Positions 5,348 through 14,871 of a stretch of 29,547 nucleotides of DNA are shown here, piece by piece; position 1 is the stretch's first letter, and every line of letters starts with the position of its first letter. Under the pieces are notes generated by a model, which worked only from the letters and a program-made list of their open reading frames with translations, ran no database searches and was not told the DNA's origin. The stretch covers positions 1 through 29,547 of IMG/VR virus record IMGVR_UViG_3300017769_000082; one strand, written 5' to 3'. The stretch comes from a virus. The translations under genes were made by a program, and so were the position numbers.

Positions 5348-6526
5348 TTATTTTAGTGTTATGTTTAATCCTACTGAGCCGTTATATATTTTACTATCCC
5401 AAAACTTAGTGTATTCACCTTCAACAAACAAACCTATATTTTTACTAAGTTTCCAACCAAACTGTACGCCAGCTTGGTAATCTTCCCATTGTTTTTTATC
5501 TGCATCTTGTATTAATCCTCCGAGACCCCAATTATCTCTATTAAAATAACTAAAAGCTTCATCACCTTTTATATAGTTATGAAACCCCGGTAAATAAGAC
5601 CCATACGCGTGAAGCCAGAAATTATTTTTATAATGGTAATAATCAAAACCGATGATAGGAGATATTACACCAAATGCATCTATCTCACTCCACACTTCGT
5701 TGTTATAACGATTCATCAGATCAGTAAACACTGTCTGTCTAAACTGTAAATCTGTATAAGCTACAGTTTCACCTTCTTCATTTATCCAGTACCAATCAGA
5801 TACTGTTTCACCTGAATAATCATCTTCGTATGTATAATATATATCATCATATCCATAATAAAAACCTAAAGTATACCATGGGTTCACAGCATAACCGTCC
5901 TCGTTAGTTTCATTTAGCCATATTTCTACAGGATTATAACCATAAGGACGATCATGAGTTCTATAAATAGCGCCTGCACTCAGAGAGAATTTTTTACCAA
6001 TTGGAAGCTTAGCTCTTAGTTCCGCTGATTTATAATCAAAGTTTATTTTACCTTGTTTTCTACTTTCTATTTTTACCATGTGGTATTTACCACTATGTTT
6101 TAAGAAATATCTGTGATTTTTAAATACATCATCTCTTGATCTTTCTTTTTCAGTATGAAATACATATTCAAAACCTTTAACAGCTGAATTAGGAGCAACC
6201 ATAGACACGTTAGATTCAGTGCCATCATAGTATTGTTTACCTTTTATTTCATAATCGAACCTTGCTACTTTACGAATACCAAAACCATAACGATAATCAT
6301 AGTCATAATAGTCAGTACCATCTACTACAACAGGCACATCATATAAGCTACCGTTAGGATTTGTTCTTACAAAATAGCTAGGAGCATTTTCTTTAGAATT
6401 TTTAATATCACCAGACACGTATACCGTACTGTATTTTAAAAAGTCTTTAAATAATTTCTTTTTATCCTGAGCGTTAGCAGATACCGCAATAACCACCGCA
6501 AATAGCGCAAATAGTATTTTTTTCAT
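5348..6526 (-). CDS. Signal-peptide-bearing, outer-membrane beta-barrel-like protein
   Basis: This 392-aa protein begins with a clear Sec signal peptide (MKKILFALFAVVIAVSANAQ, cleavage after ANA). The mature part is rich in Tyr, Asp, Asn and Gly, with repeated short amphipathic strands such as KKFSLSAGAIYRTHD, YTLGFYYGYDDIYYTY, NFWLHAYGSYLPGF, AGVQFGWKLSKNIGLFVEG and NGSVGLNITLK at the C-terminus. That alternation is typical of porin-like beta-barrels. The last residue is Lys rather than the aromatic seen in classical OMPs. Exported outer-membrane proteins are unusual among phage late genes. It could alter the host surface, block superinfection or take part in lysis. An exported beta-rich adhesin cannot be excluded. 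Barrel assignment is by pattern, not model. Confidence 0.75.
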   Translation of the reverse strand: MKKILFALFAVVIAVSANAQDKKKLFKDFLKYSTVYVSGDIKNSKENAPSYFVRTNPNGSLYDVPVVVDGTDYYDYDYRYGFGIRKVARFDYEIKGKQYYDGTESNVSMVAPNSAVKGFEYVFHTEKERSRDDVFKNHRYFLKHSGKYHMVKIESRKQGKINFDYKSAELRAKLPIGKKFSLSAGAIYRTHDRPYGYNPVEIWLNETNEDGYAVNPWYTLGFYYGYDDIYYTYEDDYSGETVSDWYWINEEGETVAYTDLQFRQTVFTDLMNRYNNEVWSEIDAFGVISPIIGFDYYHYKNNFWLHAYGSYLPGFHNYIKGDEAFSYFNRDNWGLGGLIQDADKKQWEDYQAGVQFGWKLSKNIGLFVEGEYTKFWDSKIYNGSVGLNITLK

Positions 6527-6532
6527 TTTTCA

Positions 6533-6610
6533 TTATTTGTAATTTTTAAACATTAATTTATAAAGCAATTTGTTCCAAGCTTGCTGCAACTTGTCAATAA
6601 ATTTTTTCAT
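6533..6610 (-). CDS. Possible 25-aa amphipathic basic peptide
   Basis: A short frame fills the only gap between the giant protein gene and the beta-barrel gene. The ATG ends at 6610, one base after the preceding stop, and the TAA is at 6533-6535. The product begins MKKFIDKLQQAWNKLLYKLM and ends FKNYK, a strongly amphipathic basic helix that could sit on a membrane. Its junction with the previous gene is as tight as those of real neighbours. Its size means it may also be chance. No family is recognised. Confidence 0.42.
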   Translation of the reverse strand: MKKFIDKLQQAWNKLLYKLMFKNYK

Positions 6611-6611
6611 G

Positions 6612-9600
6612 TTATGGTTTTTTATAGTATTGTATTAACCCGTCGTATCTCTCTATAGCTAAATAATCAACGCCTAATTTACCATTTGGTTTACCAGATT
6701 TTGGTCCTGTAAATGGTATACGTTTTGTGAATCCCATAGTTTTTGCTTTACGCACGTCTTCTTTAAATTTTTCTTTTACTTTTTCTTCGTCTTTAGCTTC
6801 TTTATCTATTGTGCTTTGTCTTCCCCAATATGGTAATCCAAAGTTCCAACCTGACCAACCTAATGCTAAAGCAACTCTTTGCCATGTCTTAGTTTCTTCA
6901 TCAGTAGCTTGTCTTAAGTTGTTAAGCTTTTGCAAAGCTCTATCAATAGGTAAGTTTGTAGTTGCAGATATTATTTGTGCTACAGCTAAATAAGCTGGGT
7001 TATCTATACTCCAACCTCTTTTCTTAATCTCTTTCATGTTCCAGTCAAAAGTCTTAAAAGCAGTTCTTAACTTACGAACTTTAGAATCTAGCACTGGTGA
7101 TATATCAAACACGTTCCACACTACATCTCTGTACTGTGTTGTTTTCTTTTCAGACTCACTAGCTATTCTCATTAAAACATTTTTAACAGTAGATATTATA
7201 GCTCCACCAAAACCAAGACCGAATAATAAAGAATCAGCCATACCATTTACTATATTTGCAGCTTTATCTTTTTCATCTTCATCTGGTTCGTCATCAAATG
7301 CTAAGCCAAATAAAGCTTGTTGCATTGCGTTAAATATTAAGTTTTGAACACTTACGTAATATATAATACTAGATAAATTACTAAGATCACTTTCACGCTG
7401 TGTCATACCCGGTTTTGCACGTCTATTATAAAGATCTTGTATAGATTTTTTAGTTTTTCTATTATACTGCATCGTAACATTTTGAAACGATAATATAATA
7501 CGACCAGCAAAACTAGCTTGTTGAGTTGAGATTCTACTTGGATTACTTGACTGCTGTGTTTCTTCTGCTATTGCATAGAAATCATCAAACGCTTGTTGTT
7601 CTGCTTGAGCTTCAGTATATAGCTTACCAGTATCTTTATTGACCCTATTTTGTAAAGATTTTTTTCTATTTATAAAAAATGTAGCACCACCTGTAGCAAT
7701 AGCTACACTATCCATAATTCTTGTAATCGCAAATCCTTTATCAAGAAGATAATTGATCATACCTTTTACACCACCTTTTCTACCAGCATCAGTTAATTCA
7801 GCTTCGTTTACATTAATCTTTAGACCATCACGTCTATTAACCAAGTAATCAGAGTTTATTAGTTTTAATACTGTTGGAAAATAATCCTTACTAACAAACG
7901 CTTTAGCGGCATCATATATATTATTATCACCCCAATTTATAAAATTTACATTAGATATTAGCTGAAGTAATCCAGATCTCATGTTGAAGAACATAACTGC
8001 ACCAACAGAAGAGTTAAGCCAATCAAGCATTTCATTAACAATACGAGCTCCACCACCCACAAAAACAGGTCTGTTACTACCAGTTTTCATTCTACGTAAA
8101 GAATCCTCTAATGCTTCTCTAAATTTACTACCGTATATAGCTTCAATCTTATTTAAATTTTCTTTAGAAAATATAATATCTGCGTTTTCATTAAACTCAG
8201 TCATTAGTTTCTTTCTAAATCCAGTTTTTAAACCTTGCATTATGTCTGAAGCAATATTACCTGCTAACCAAGTTTGAGTTGGAGCTGGATATTGTTCTCC
8301 TTTTTGTATTAAAGCAACTTCATCAGCAAATACATTTAACTCGTTATCCGCTTCAACAGCTTTAACTAAATCGTTTACATCTCTTTGAGACATGCCTGGT
8401 ATATCCATACCTTGCTTATTCCACATGTAAACTCTAATTGCTTGTGACTTTGTATAAGGACCAACACCTATTTCTTCTAGTAACGGGTTTTTACCACGTT
8501 TGCTTTTTAAATTAGGAAATTGTTTTTTAAGTTCAGCAAAATCATTAGCAACAGATACTTGAGCCGATATTAATTCTTGCTCAGCTTTATTATAAGGATC
8601 CATTAAGTTTTCTTTTATAAACTTAGCGTGAGCATTACCTTGAGTTCCTTTACCCATAAACGCATACATAAGACCCATAAAGTCTTCGGCTGATGGTGTA
8701 ATTGTGAATTGTTTTAAAAATCTTTTAAAAGTACCTTTATCTTTTTGCTGTCCTTCTAATCTTCCTCTAGCATCAGAATATTTTTTAAATGCTTCTTTAC
8801 CAGTAACTTGTTCTAACTGTCTATTAAAATCTTTACCTAAGTTTCTACGCTTACTAGCTTTTGCTTGTTGTACTTTATTTTTTACATCAACAGCATCTAA
8901 TATTTGACTAACTGCTTTAACATTTGCAAATGAATCATCGGCAAAATAAAAATCATTATAACCTTCATCTGTTTTATTTAATACAAAATCTACTTTAGCC
9001 TGTGGTGATCCATCAGCTAAACCAGTTATATTAGATAAAGGTATATTTATTCCAATGCTTTTTAAGAACTGTTGTATTGCAGGACCAGCACTATTAGGTC
9101 TTGCTGTTAAAACAAATATATTACCACTACCAAATTTACCTTGACGTTTTCTAGCAAGATCTGCCAACGGTCCTTCAGCTGTATCAGATGATACATTTTC
9201 AAAATTACTAAAATCAAACTGTGCGCCTGCTTCGGTAAGATTACCTGCTTCTCTAGCAAATTCTGCAGCGCTTATTTCATTAATAGAACCATCAGGCATA
9301 TTAACTATAACTTTTTCTTTTGTGTTAGCAAGTGTATCATCAAAATCAAATATACTTATACCTTTTTGCTTAGGTGTTATTTTACTAGCTTGAACTTTAG
9401 TTTCTAACGAATTAACCATTACAGTTTTTTGTTGCTCGCTAGTCATGTTATCTGTAACTATAGTACTACCTTCATTTTTTGCAAACTTTATAGAGTTTTT
9501 TGCTTTAGCGTTTTGAATTGGTAAACTTTTATCTAATCTTATTTTAGCATCACCTATAGTTAAATCACCTTGCGCTACGTCAACTAATAATTTATTTTGA

Positions 9601-12600
9601 TAATTAATTGACTCTAAATTAATATCTGCTTTATTTTTTATAGGTAAACCCACTTCTTCAGCAAGAGTTTTACCATTTGTAGGATTAACGATAGAGTTTA
9701 AATCAATACCAGCAGCTGCTAATCTTACAGCTGCTACGTTAGAAGTTAAAATACTAGTACCTTCAGGTAAAATGCTATCAAGATTAGCTTCGTCTAATTT
9801 AGTGTCATCTTTTTTAGATAACTGTGTTTGATAATAATTATTTTTAATAGCTTTTATTATTGGAGACATTTTATTATTAGCAATACCATATATTAAATTA
9901 GCCCCAATTACTGAAGCAGGTGGATTATGCTCTTCTCTAAATTTTTCACCTGTTCTTTGACTTGGTTTACCAGTTTTAGCATGTTCAAATTTTTTAGATT
10001 TATATTTAAACGGCGCGGATATTTTTATTAAACCAGTAGTCGCTTGATAACCAGAAGAGATAAACAAAGCCGCTATCTCAGCGCTCATTTGTTTTTTCTC
10101 AACCGCATTAGTTAATTTGTTAGCAACAAACTCTAAAGCTTTAATATTTTCTTCAGACTGTTTAACACCTTTATTAGTAAAAGCTTTTTTAACACTAACT
10201 CTTTTAGGAGGTTTTATTTTATATTTGTCATCATTTTTTGTAGCCAATTGTAAAGCTTTTTTATAAGCTGGATCACTTTTACCATAATACAAACCTCCTC
10301 GTGCTGGTAAATTTACATATTTTCCATCTACTTTTCTTCTAGCAAAATTACCAAATTTAGAACTTTCAAACATCCAGCTTGGTATTGAAGCATCTATTAT
10401 TGCTTTTTCCATTTGCTTTATTTTTTCGGCTCTATTATTATCATTAATAGTTACTTTACCTTCTATGCCCGATAATTTAATTGCTTCGTTTATATTTTTG
10501 GCAACTGCTAATTCTTTTAAAACATTTATATCTTTTTCTGTTAAAGATTTTTTAACATCAGGTTTTTTAGATGTAGGTTTTTTAGGCGTAGACTTTTTAA
10601 CTGCAGGTTTTTTAATAAAGTCTTTTATTGATTTTGTAAAATCTTTAATAGCAGAGGCTAAAGATCTACCAGCATTTCTAGCGGCTCTAAGTGTTCTAAG
10701 CCCAGCTTCAACAACACCAGCTAAAGCATTCATAGATAAATTTGTTTTTCTAAATGTCTCTAGTTTTGATATAGCCTCGCTTAAAACATCTACTTGTATA
10801 TCATTTACACTATCCTCTGTTATCATTTCATTAACAACTGAGTCAACAGTACCTTCTACAACATCTAAAGACTTATCCTCTAAATTTCTTTTATCTAAAT
10901 TAAACTCTACTTCATCTAAAAACTGCTCTGCTGTTAAATCAGATCCTTTTAATTCTAATCTACCTTGTAAATCAGTCACAAAAGCTTGGTCACCTTTAAG
11001 TTCTTGCATCTGCTCTATAGCAATACCTTCACCTAAAACTTCCATTAAAGATTGATGACGCTTTTCGTTATCTTTAAAATATTCTTTTATAGTTTCTAGC
11101 TTAGCATCGGTAATAGCAGGTATTTTATAAACTGGTTTTTTAAAGTCAGTTCTTTTACCATCTTCTATTTTAACTGTTGGAACTCGGTCAATTACTTCTA
11201 TTTCAAATAATCTAGGGAATCTTCTTTTTAACTGAGCAACAGGTATTGTAGCAATAAAATCTTTTGTAATTAAACGATCTACATTATTATTGTATTGATC
11301 GCTATTCCATTTACCAAGTTTATTTTTTAAAAGCTGTCTATATTCTTTTGTTTTAATTTGATCAACTAAATTCTTAGCTACAACTTTTGGTGATGTACTA
11401 ACAGTAGCTACAGCTCTGTTAATATCATCTTTAACCATTACTGTTTGTTCTGATCTTACTTCTGGTGTAATATTTTCTGTAACAACTTCTAGCGTAGCAG
11501 GATATACTTTTGCTCTACCAGTTTCTTGAGGTGTAACATCTACCTCAACTTCTTCAGCTACAACTTCTCTAGCTTCAGGTCTATCTAAAGTAGTTGCATC
11601 TTTTTGACCAATGTATTTATCATATATACTTTGTGCTTTTGGAGCAATGTTAGCAGTTACAAATGTAGAAAAAGATCCTTTATCTGGTGACCATCTATTC
11701 ATTATACCTGCAAACTCTTTATTTATTTCAGCTACAGCATCTTCTCTAGCCATATCACCTTTACGAGTATCAAACTTGATTGCAGCTAAACCTATTTTGT
11801 TGTATTGATCTAATAAAGCTTCTACATCTACAGCAGAAGGATCTTGCTGATATTGAGTAGCTAATTCATCTGCTTTAGGTAATGATTTCCTAGTTGGTAA
11901 AATACTCATACCTACGACATTAGCTTTTTCAATTTTAGCGTCTGCTGCTAATTCGCTTAGTCTTGTGTTTATTTCGTTTACTCTAACTGTTTCTTCTTGA
12001 GTCAAAGCAGAGTCATTAACTTGTTTTACCACATTGTTTAGTTTATTTTTTTCTTTAACTAAACTAACCGCTTCTGTATTATCTGAAAGATTTACAGGTT
12101 TTAATTTATCTACAGCACTTTGAGTATCAATATAATTTTTTTTAATTTCATCAGCTTTCTCAACTGTTATTTCTCCTTGTGAAACTTGTTTATCCACCTG
12201 ATCATTTAATCTTTGTTGGACTATTGGTATTTGAGTTAATTCTATTGATTGAGGTGTTACTTCGCTTATACTAAAAGTTTCACCTAAAGTTTTATAATCA
12301 GTTTCTTTTAATATACTGTTTATTCTTGAATTATTTACACCTCTTGAAATTATATTAGGCACAGCGCCAGCTGTAGTTACTGTTTTACCAGAAACACCAC
12401 CTATTATAAAAGTATCTATATACTCTTTTAATTTACCAACAAATGCGTTTTCATCTCCAAGAACTAAAAATTCTGAAGCATCTTGTAATACAGATGTTGC
12501 TGCTTCTGTTAAACCTTCACCACCAAAGCCTTTGATAATTTCAACACCCCATTGTTTTAAAGATTTATCTGCTATGTTTTTAGAAACACCAAATAAATTT

Positions 12601-13754
12601 TTAAACATACTTTTTCCAAGACCAGCAGAGAATCTATCTAAAGTTGCTTCAAAACCACCAACAAGATTACTATGAAGCATTAATTTACCACTTATATCTC
12701 CTTTTTCAATAATTTTTTGTAGCTCAGCTTTTTTAGTGTCATAATCTGGATCTTGCACGCTAAGTTGATCTAATAATCTTTTTGCTTCATACGCTTCATC
12801 TTGTTTAGCGCCGCTTTCACTAGCTGCTGTCCCAGCAAATAAAGAAACTAAACCAACATAAGGAGTTGTTGCTTGAGCCATATATAATAGAGAAGGTATT
12901 GCTTCTTGATAAGCCTGAGAAGTAGCTTGTAAAGCTTTTTTACCAGCTTCACCAAAATTTCCTTTTTTTAATTCTTCCCAACCATCTACAAAACTATCAC
13001 TTATTCCTGTTTCAAATTTGTAAATACTAGAATCTATTTCATCAATTTGTTTTTCTGCTTCATTTCTCATTTTTAATAAATAATTAGAAAAAGCACCCCA
13101 ATTTCCACCCCCTGCTAAAACAGCTGCTCTAGCATTAGGATTTAATTGATTTATTTTTTCTAATTCTTCATCTGTTAAAAGCATTGTTGCTTTTTTTTCA
13201 TTTAAAAAAGTAGGTAATCTTAATAAACCAGAAGATATAGATCTTAAAGTTGATTGTGTTTTTTTAGATATTTGCTCGCTAACACCTTCTCCTTTAGTAT
13301 AATATTCTAATTCTTTTTCTTTTTCTTTTTCAATAGTAGGTTTTAGCAAAGTATTCAACCTATCTAATTCATTTTGTAAAACAGCGTTATCAGGATCCAT
13401 TATACTTTTAGTTTTTGATAATGCTTTTTTAACATCAGCTATTTGTTGTGATATATTTTTAGATTCATTGTAAAAATCACCACTAGCTAATCTTAAATTT
13501 TTTTCTACATTTGATTGTGGTTTTATTTTTTCTTTTAATATATCATTAACAGTTTTAGACGGGTATTCTGGCTCTATAGGTTCTGTAGCTGAAGCAATAG
13601 TTAAAGGTATAGGTTTTTCTTCTACAACTTCTTCAACTTCCTCTTCAACTTGTGGTTGAGGATTATTTTTCTTCCATTCCTCTACTTTAGTATATATCTC
13701 TTCTTGAGATAAATTCTGATTCTGTAAAGAAATAACGTATTCTTGTAGAGTCAT
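6612..13754 (-). CDS. Giant ejection/internal virion protein with embedded HAD phosphatase-like domain
   Basis: This 2380-aa multidomain protein comes last among the virion genes, where podoviruses encode proteins ejected with the DNA. The N-terminus is coiled and Glu/Lys-rich. Residues about 283-307 are hydrophobic (IPSLLYMAQATTPYVGLVSL). About 655-735 form a helical block that ends SPDKGSFSTFVTANI. A Lys/Pro linker lies near 1050-1070 (KKSTPKKPTSKKPDVKKS). A HAD-type domain spans about 1465-1625: FDFDDTLANT with nucleophile Asp1470 and acid Asp1472, Thr1550 in FVLTARP, and the metal-site acids Asp1606/Asp1607 in FADDS. The C-terminal third is helical, resembles 'large polyvalent protein' domains (recalled), and has hydrophobic helices near 2134-2158 and 2171-2191. 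The start at 13754 directly follows the stop of the previous gene. Confidence 0.82.
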   Translation of the reverse strand: MTLQEYVISLQNQNLSQEEIYTKVEEWKKNNPQPQVEEEVEEVVEEKPIPLTIASATEPIEPEYPSKTVNDILKEKIKPQSNVEKNLRLASGDFYNESKNISQQIADVKKALSKTKSIMDPDNAVLQNELDRLNTLLKPTIEKEKEKELEYYTKGEGVSEQISKKTQSTLRSISSGLLRLPTFLNEKKATMLLTDEELEKINQLNPNARAAVLAGGGNWGAFSNYLLKMRNEAEKQIDEIDSSIYKFETGISDSFVDGWEELKKGNFGEAGKKALQATSQAYQEAIPSLLYMAQATTPYVGLVSLFAGTAASESGAKQDEAYEAKRLLDQLSVQDPDYDTKKAELQKIIEKGDISGKLMLHSNLVGGFEATLDRFSAGLGKSMFKNLFGVSKNIADKSLKQWGVEIIKGFGGEGLTEAATSVLQDASEFLVLGDENAFVGKLKEYIDTFIIGGVSGKTVTTAGAVPNIISRGVNNSRINSILKETDYKTLGETFSISEVTPQSIELTQIPIVQQRLNDQVDKQVSQGEITVEKADEIKKNYIDTQSAVDKLKPVNLSDNTEAVSLVKEKNKLNNVVKQVNDSALTQEETVRVNEINTRLSELAADAKIEKANVVGMSILPTRKSLPKADELATQYQQDPSAVDVEALLDQYNKIGLAAIKFDTRKGDMAREDAVAEINKEFAGIMNRWSPDKGSFSTFVTANIAPKAQSIYDKYIGQKDATTLDRPEAREVVAEEVEVDVTPQETGRAKVYPATLEVVTENITPEVRSEQTVMVKDDINRAVATVSTSPKVVAKNLVDQIKTKEYRQLLKNKLGKWNSDQYNNNVDRLITKDFIATIPVAQLKRRFPRLFEIEVIDRVPTVKIEDGKRTDFKKPVYKIPAITDAKLETIKEYFKDNEKRHQSLMEVLGEGIAIEQMQELKGDQAFVTDLQGRLELKGSDLTAEQFLDEVEFNLDKRNLEDKSLDVVEGTVDSVVNEMITEDSVNDIQVDVLSEAISKLETFRKTNLSMNALAGVVEAGLRTLRAARNAGRSLASAIKDFTKSIKDFIKKPAVKKSTPKKPTSKKPDVKKSLTEKDINVLKELAVAKNINEAIKLSGIEGKVTINDNNRAEKIKQMEKAIIDASIPSWMFESSKFGNFARRKVDGKYVNLPARGGLYYGKSDPAYKKALQLATKNDDKYKIKPPKRVSVKKAFTNKGVKQSEENIKALEFVANKLTNAVEKKQMSAEIAALFISSGYQATTGLIKISAPFKYKSKKFEHAKTGKPSQRTGEKFREEHNPPASVIGANLIYGIANNKMSPIIKAIKNNYYQTQLSKKDDTKLDEANLDSILPEGTSILTSNVAAVRLAAAGIDLNSIVNPTNGKTLAEEVGLPIKNKADINLESINYQNKLLVDVAQGDLTIGDAKIRLDKSLPIQNAKAKNSIKFAKNEGSTIVTDNMTSEQQKTVMVNSLETKVQASKITPKQKGISIFDFDDTLANTKEKVIVNMPDGSINEISAAEFAREAGNLTEAGAQFDFSNFENVSSDTAEGPLADLARKRQGKFGSGNIFVLTARPNSAGPAIQQFLKSIGINIPLSNITGLADGSPQAKVDFVLNKTDEGYNDFYFADDSFANVKAVSQILDAVDVKNKVQQAKASKRRNLGKDFNRQLEQVTGKEAFKKYSDARGRLEGQQKDKGTFKRFLKQFTITPSAEDFMGLMYAFMGKGTQGNAHAKFIKENLMDPYNKAEQELISAQVSVANDFAELKKQFPNLKSKRGKNPLLEEIGVGPYTKSQAIRVYMWNKQGMDIPGMSQRDVNDLVKAVEADNELNVFADEVALIQKGEQYPAPTQTWLAGNIASDIMQGLKTGFRKKLMTEFNENADIIFSKENLNKIEAIYGSKFREALEDSLRRMKTGSNRPVFVGGGARIVNEMLDWLNSSVGAVMFFNMRSGLLQLISNVNFINWGDNNIYDAAKAFVSKDYFPTVLKLINSDYLVNRRDGLKINVNEAELTDAGRKGGVKGMINYLLDKGFAITRIMDSVAIATGGATFFINRKKSLQNRVNKDTGKLYTEAQAEQQAFDDFYAIAEETQQSSNPSRISTQQASFAGRIILSFQNVTMQYNRKTKKSIQDLYNRRAKPGMTQRESDLSNLSSIIYYVSVQNLIFNAMQQALFGLAFDDEPDEDEKDKAANIVNGMADSLLFGLGFGGAIISTVKNVLMRIASESEKKTTQYRDVVWNVFDISPVLDSKVRKLRTAFKTFDWNMKEIKKRGWSIDNPAYLAVAQIISATTNLPIDRALQKLNNLRQATDEETKTWQRVALALGWSGWNFGLPYWGRQSTIDKEAKDEEKVKEKFKEDVRKAKTMGFTKRIPFTGPKSGKPNGKLGVDYLAIERYDGLIQYYKKP

Positions 13755-14858
13755 TTAACTTAATTTATTATCTTGTAAGAACTTATTAGCTTTTGCTTTT
13801 TTACCTTCTTCTAGATCAAACACAGCCGCGTCCGCTTGTACTGTTGGTATTTGATTAGTAGTAAATTGTTTTAAATAGTTATTCATAAAGTACTCTTTAT
13901 ATTTAACCATAAATAATTCTTTTTTATCTTGCATTAATGGCAAGTCTTCTTCATATGACCAAGCTACAAAACCAGCATTAGCGTTTTGAGCCATTTGATC
14001 GTCTTCTGATACACTAGTACCAGCGCCAATAAACACGTTCCATGCAGCAACTACTGATTGCTCAGAGCTTAGCATACCTGCAACCTCAGCATTTATAAAT
14101 GGAGTTACTTTTCTTTCAATTTTATCTAGATCAAATTTAAGTAAGTTTCTACCCTTACCCATACCTATATCTACAATTTCATAATCATAACTACCATCAG
14201 AATTTTTTAATACAAATTCATCTGCTATTTTAGCACCTGGCATTAGTTCACCCGTTTCAGGATTACTAGATCCACCAGCCATAACACCAACTTCACCTAA
14301 TAATCTTAACATGTCTTTATTTATGTTAGGAGTTGTAGCTACTATATCTGTCCCTGACTCCATTAGAGCATCTAGAGCGTCACTATTTATCACAAATGGT
14401 TTATCTAGCATAGGACCTTCAAAAATCATCCTCTGTGATCCGTTTTCTAGTAGCTGTAAAGAAGCATTATAACCATCACTTTTAGCAAATGTAGGTTTAC
14501 CAGTTAGTATCGCGTTAGCTACAGCGTAAGCATAGTTTTGATTAACATCATAGTACATGTCATTAGTAACTATAAGTTGAGATCCAATATTAGTTAAAAA
14601 TTCTAATGATTTATTTGGAGCTTCCATTAAAAATTTTAATCTATCTGTTTCGTATTTACAACCAGGCTCAATACATTGATTATTGTTTAAAGCTGTTTTT
14701 AACTCAGCATATACTTTACCTGTATTTTCATAAGCTCTATCTAATATAGCAAAGTTATAATCGGCTGTACTAGCTATATAAGCAGGGTTATAACCTAAAG
14801 CATTGCTTTGATTTAATTGTTTTATAAACAGATTGATTTTTATATTTTTATCTTCCAT
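13755..14858 (-). CDS. Unknown virion-associated protein
   Basis: This 367-aa protein is not recognised by family. It is soluble, without signal peptide or membrane segment. The N-terminal third is helical (INLFIKQLNQSNALGYNP, then ILDRAYENTGKVYAELK), with an isolated Cys pair in NNQCIEPGCKYET. The middle is mixed alpha/beta, and the C-terminus is helical and charged. It sits between an Ala/Gln-rich internal-protein candidate and the giant ejection-type protein, with its stop touching the giant gene's ATG (TAAATG). That place in podovirus gene order suggests a second ejected or internal virion protein. There is no sequence motif to confirm this. Confidence 0.7.
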   Translation of the reverse strand: MEDKNIKINLFIKQLNQSNALGYNPAYIASTADYNFAILDRAYENTGKVYAELKTALNNNQCIEPGCKYETDRLKFLMEAPNKSLEFLTNIGSQLIVTNDMYYDVNQNYAYAVANAILTGKPTFAKSDGYNASLQLLENGSQRMIFEGPMLDKPFVINSDALDALMESGTDIVATTPNINKDMLRLLGEVGVMAGGSSNPETGELMPGAKIADEFVLKNSDGSYDYEIVDIGMGKGRNLLKFDLDKIERKVTPFINAEVAGMLSSEQSVVAAWNVFIGAGTSVSEDDQMAQNANAGFVAWSYEEDLPLMQDKKELFMVKYKEYFMNNYLKQFTTNQIPTVQADAAVFDLEEGKKAKANKFLQDNKLS

Positions 14859-14871
14859 TGTAATTTATTTA

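Noticed and set aside
9905-9945. EEHNPPASV motif in the giant protein as an HNH nuclease
   Set aside because: Only one His-Asn pair is visible and the other HNH residues and cysteines are missing; too weak to claim.
10465-11055. 196-codon open frame on the + strand
   Set aside because: It lies wholly antisense to the giant ejection-type gene, is Ser/Phe/Leu-rich as expected for the complement of Lys/Glu-rich coding DNA, and has no recognisable motif.
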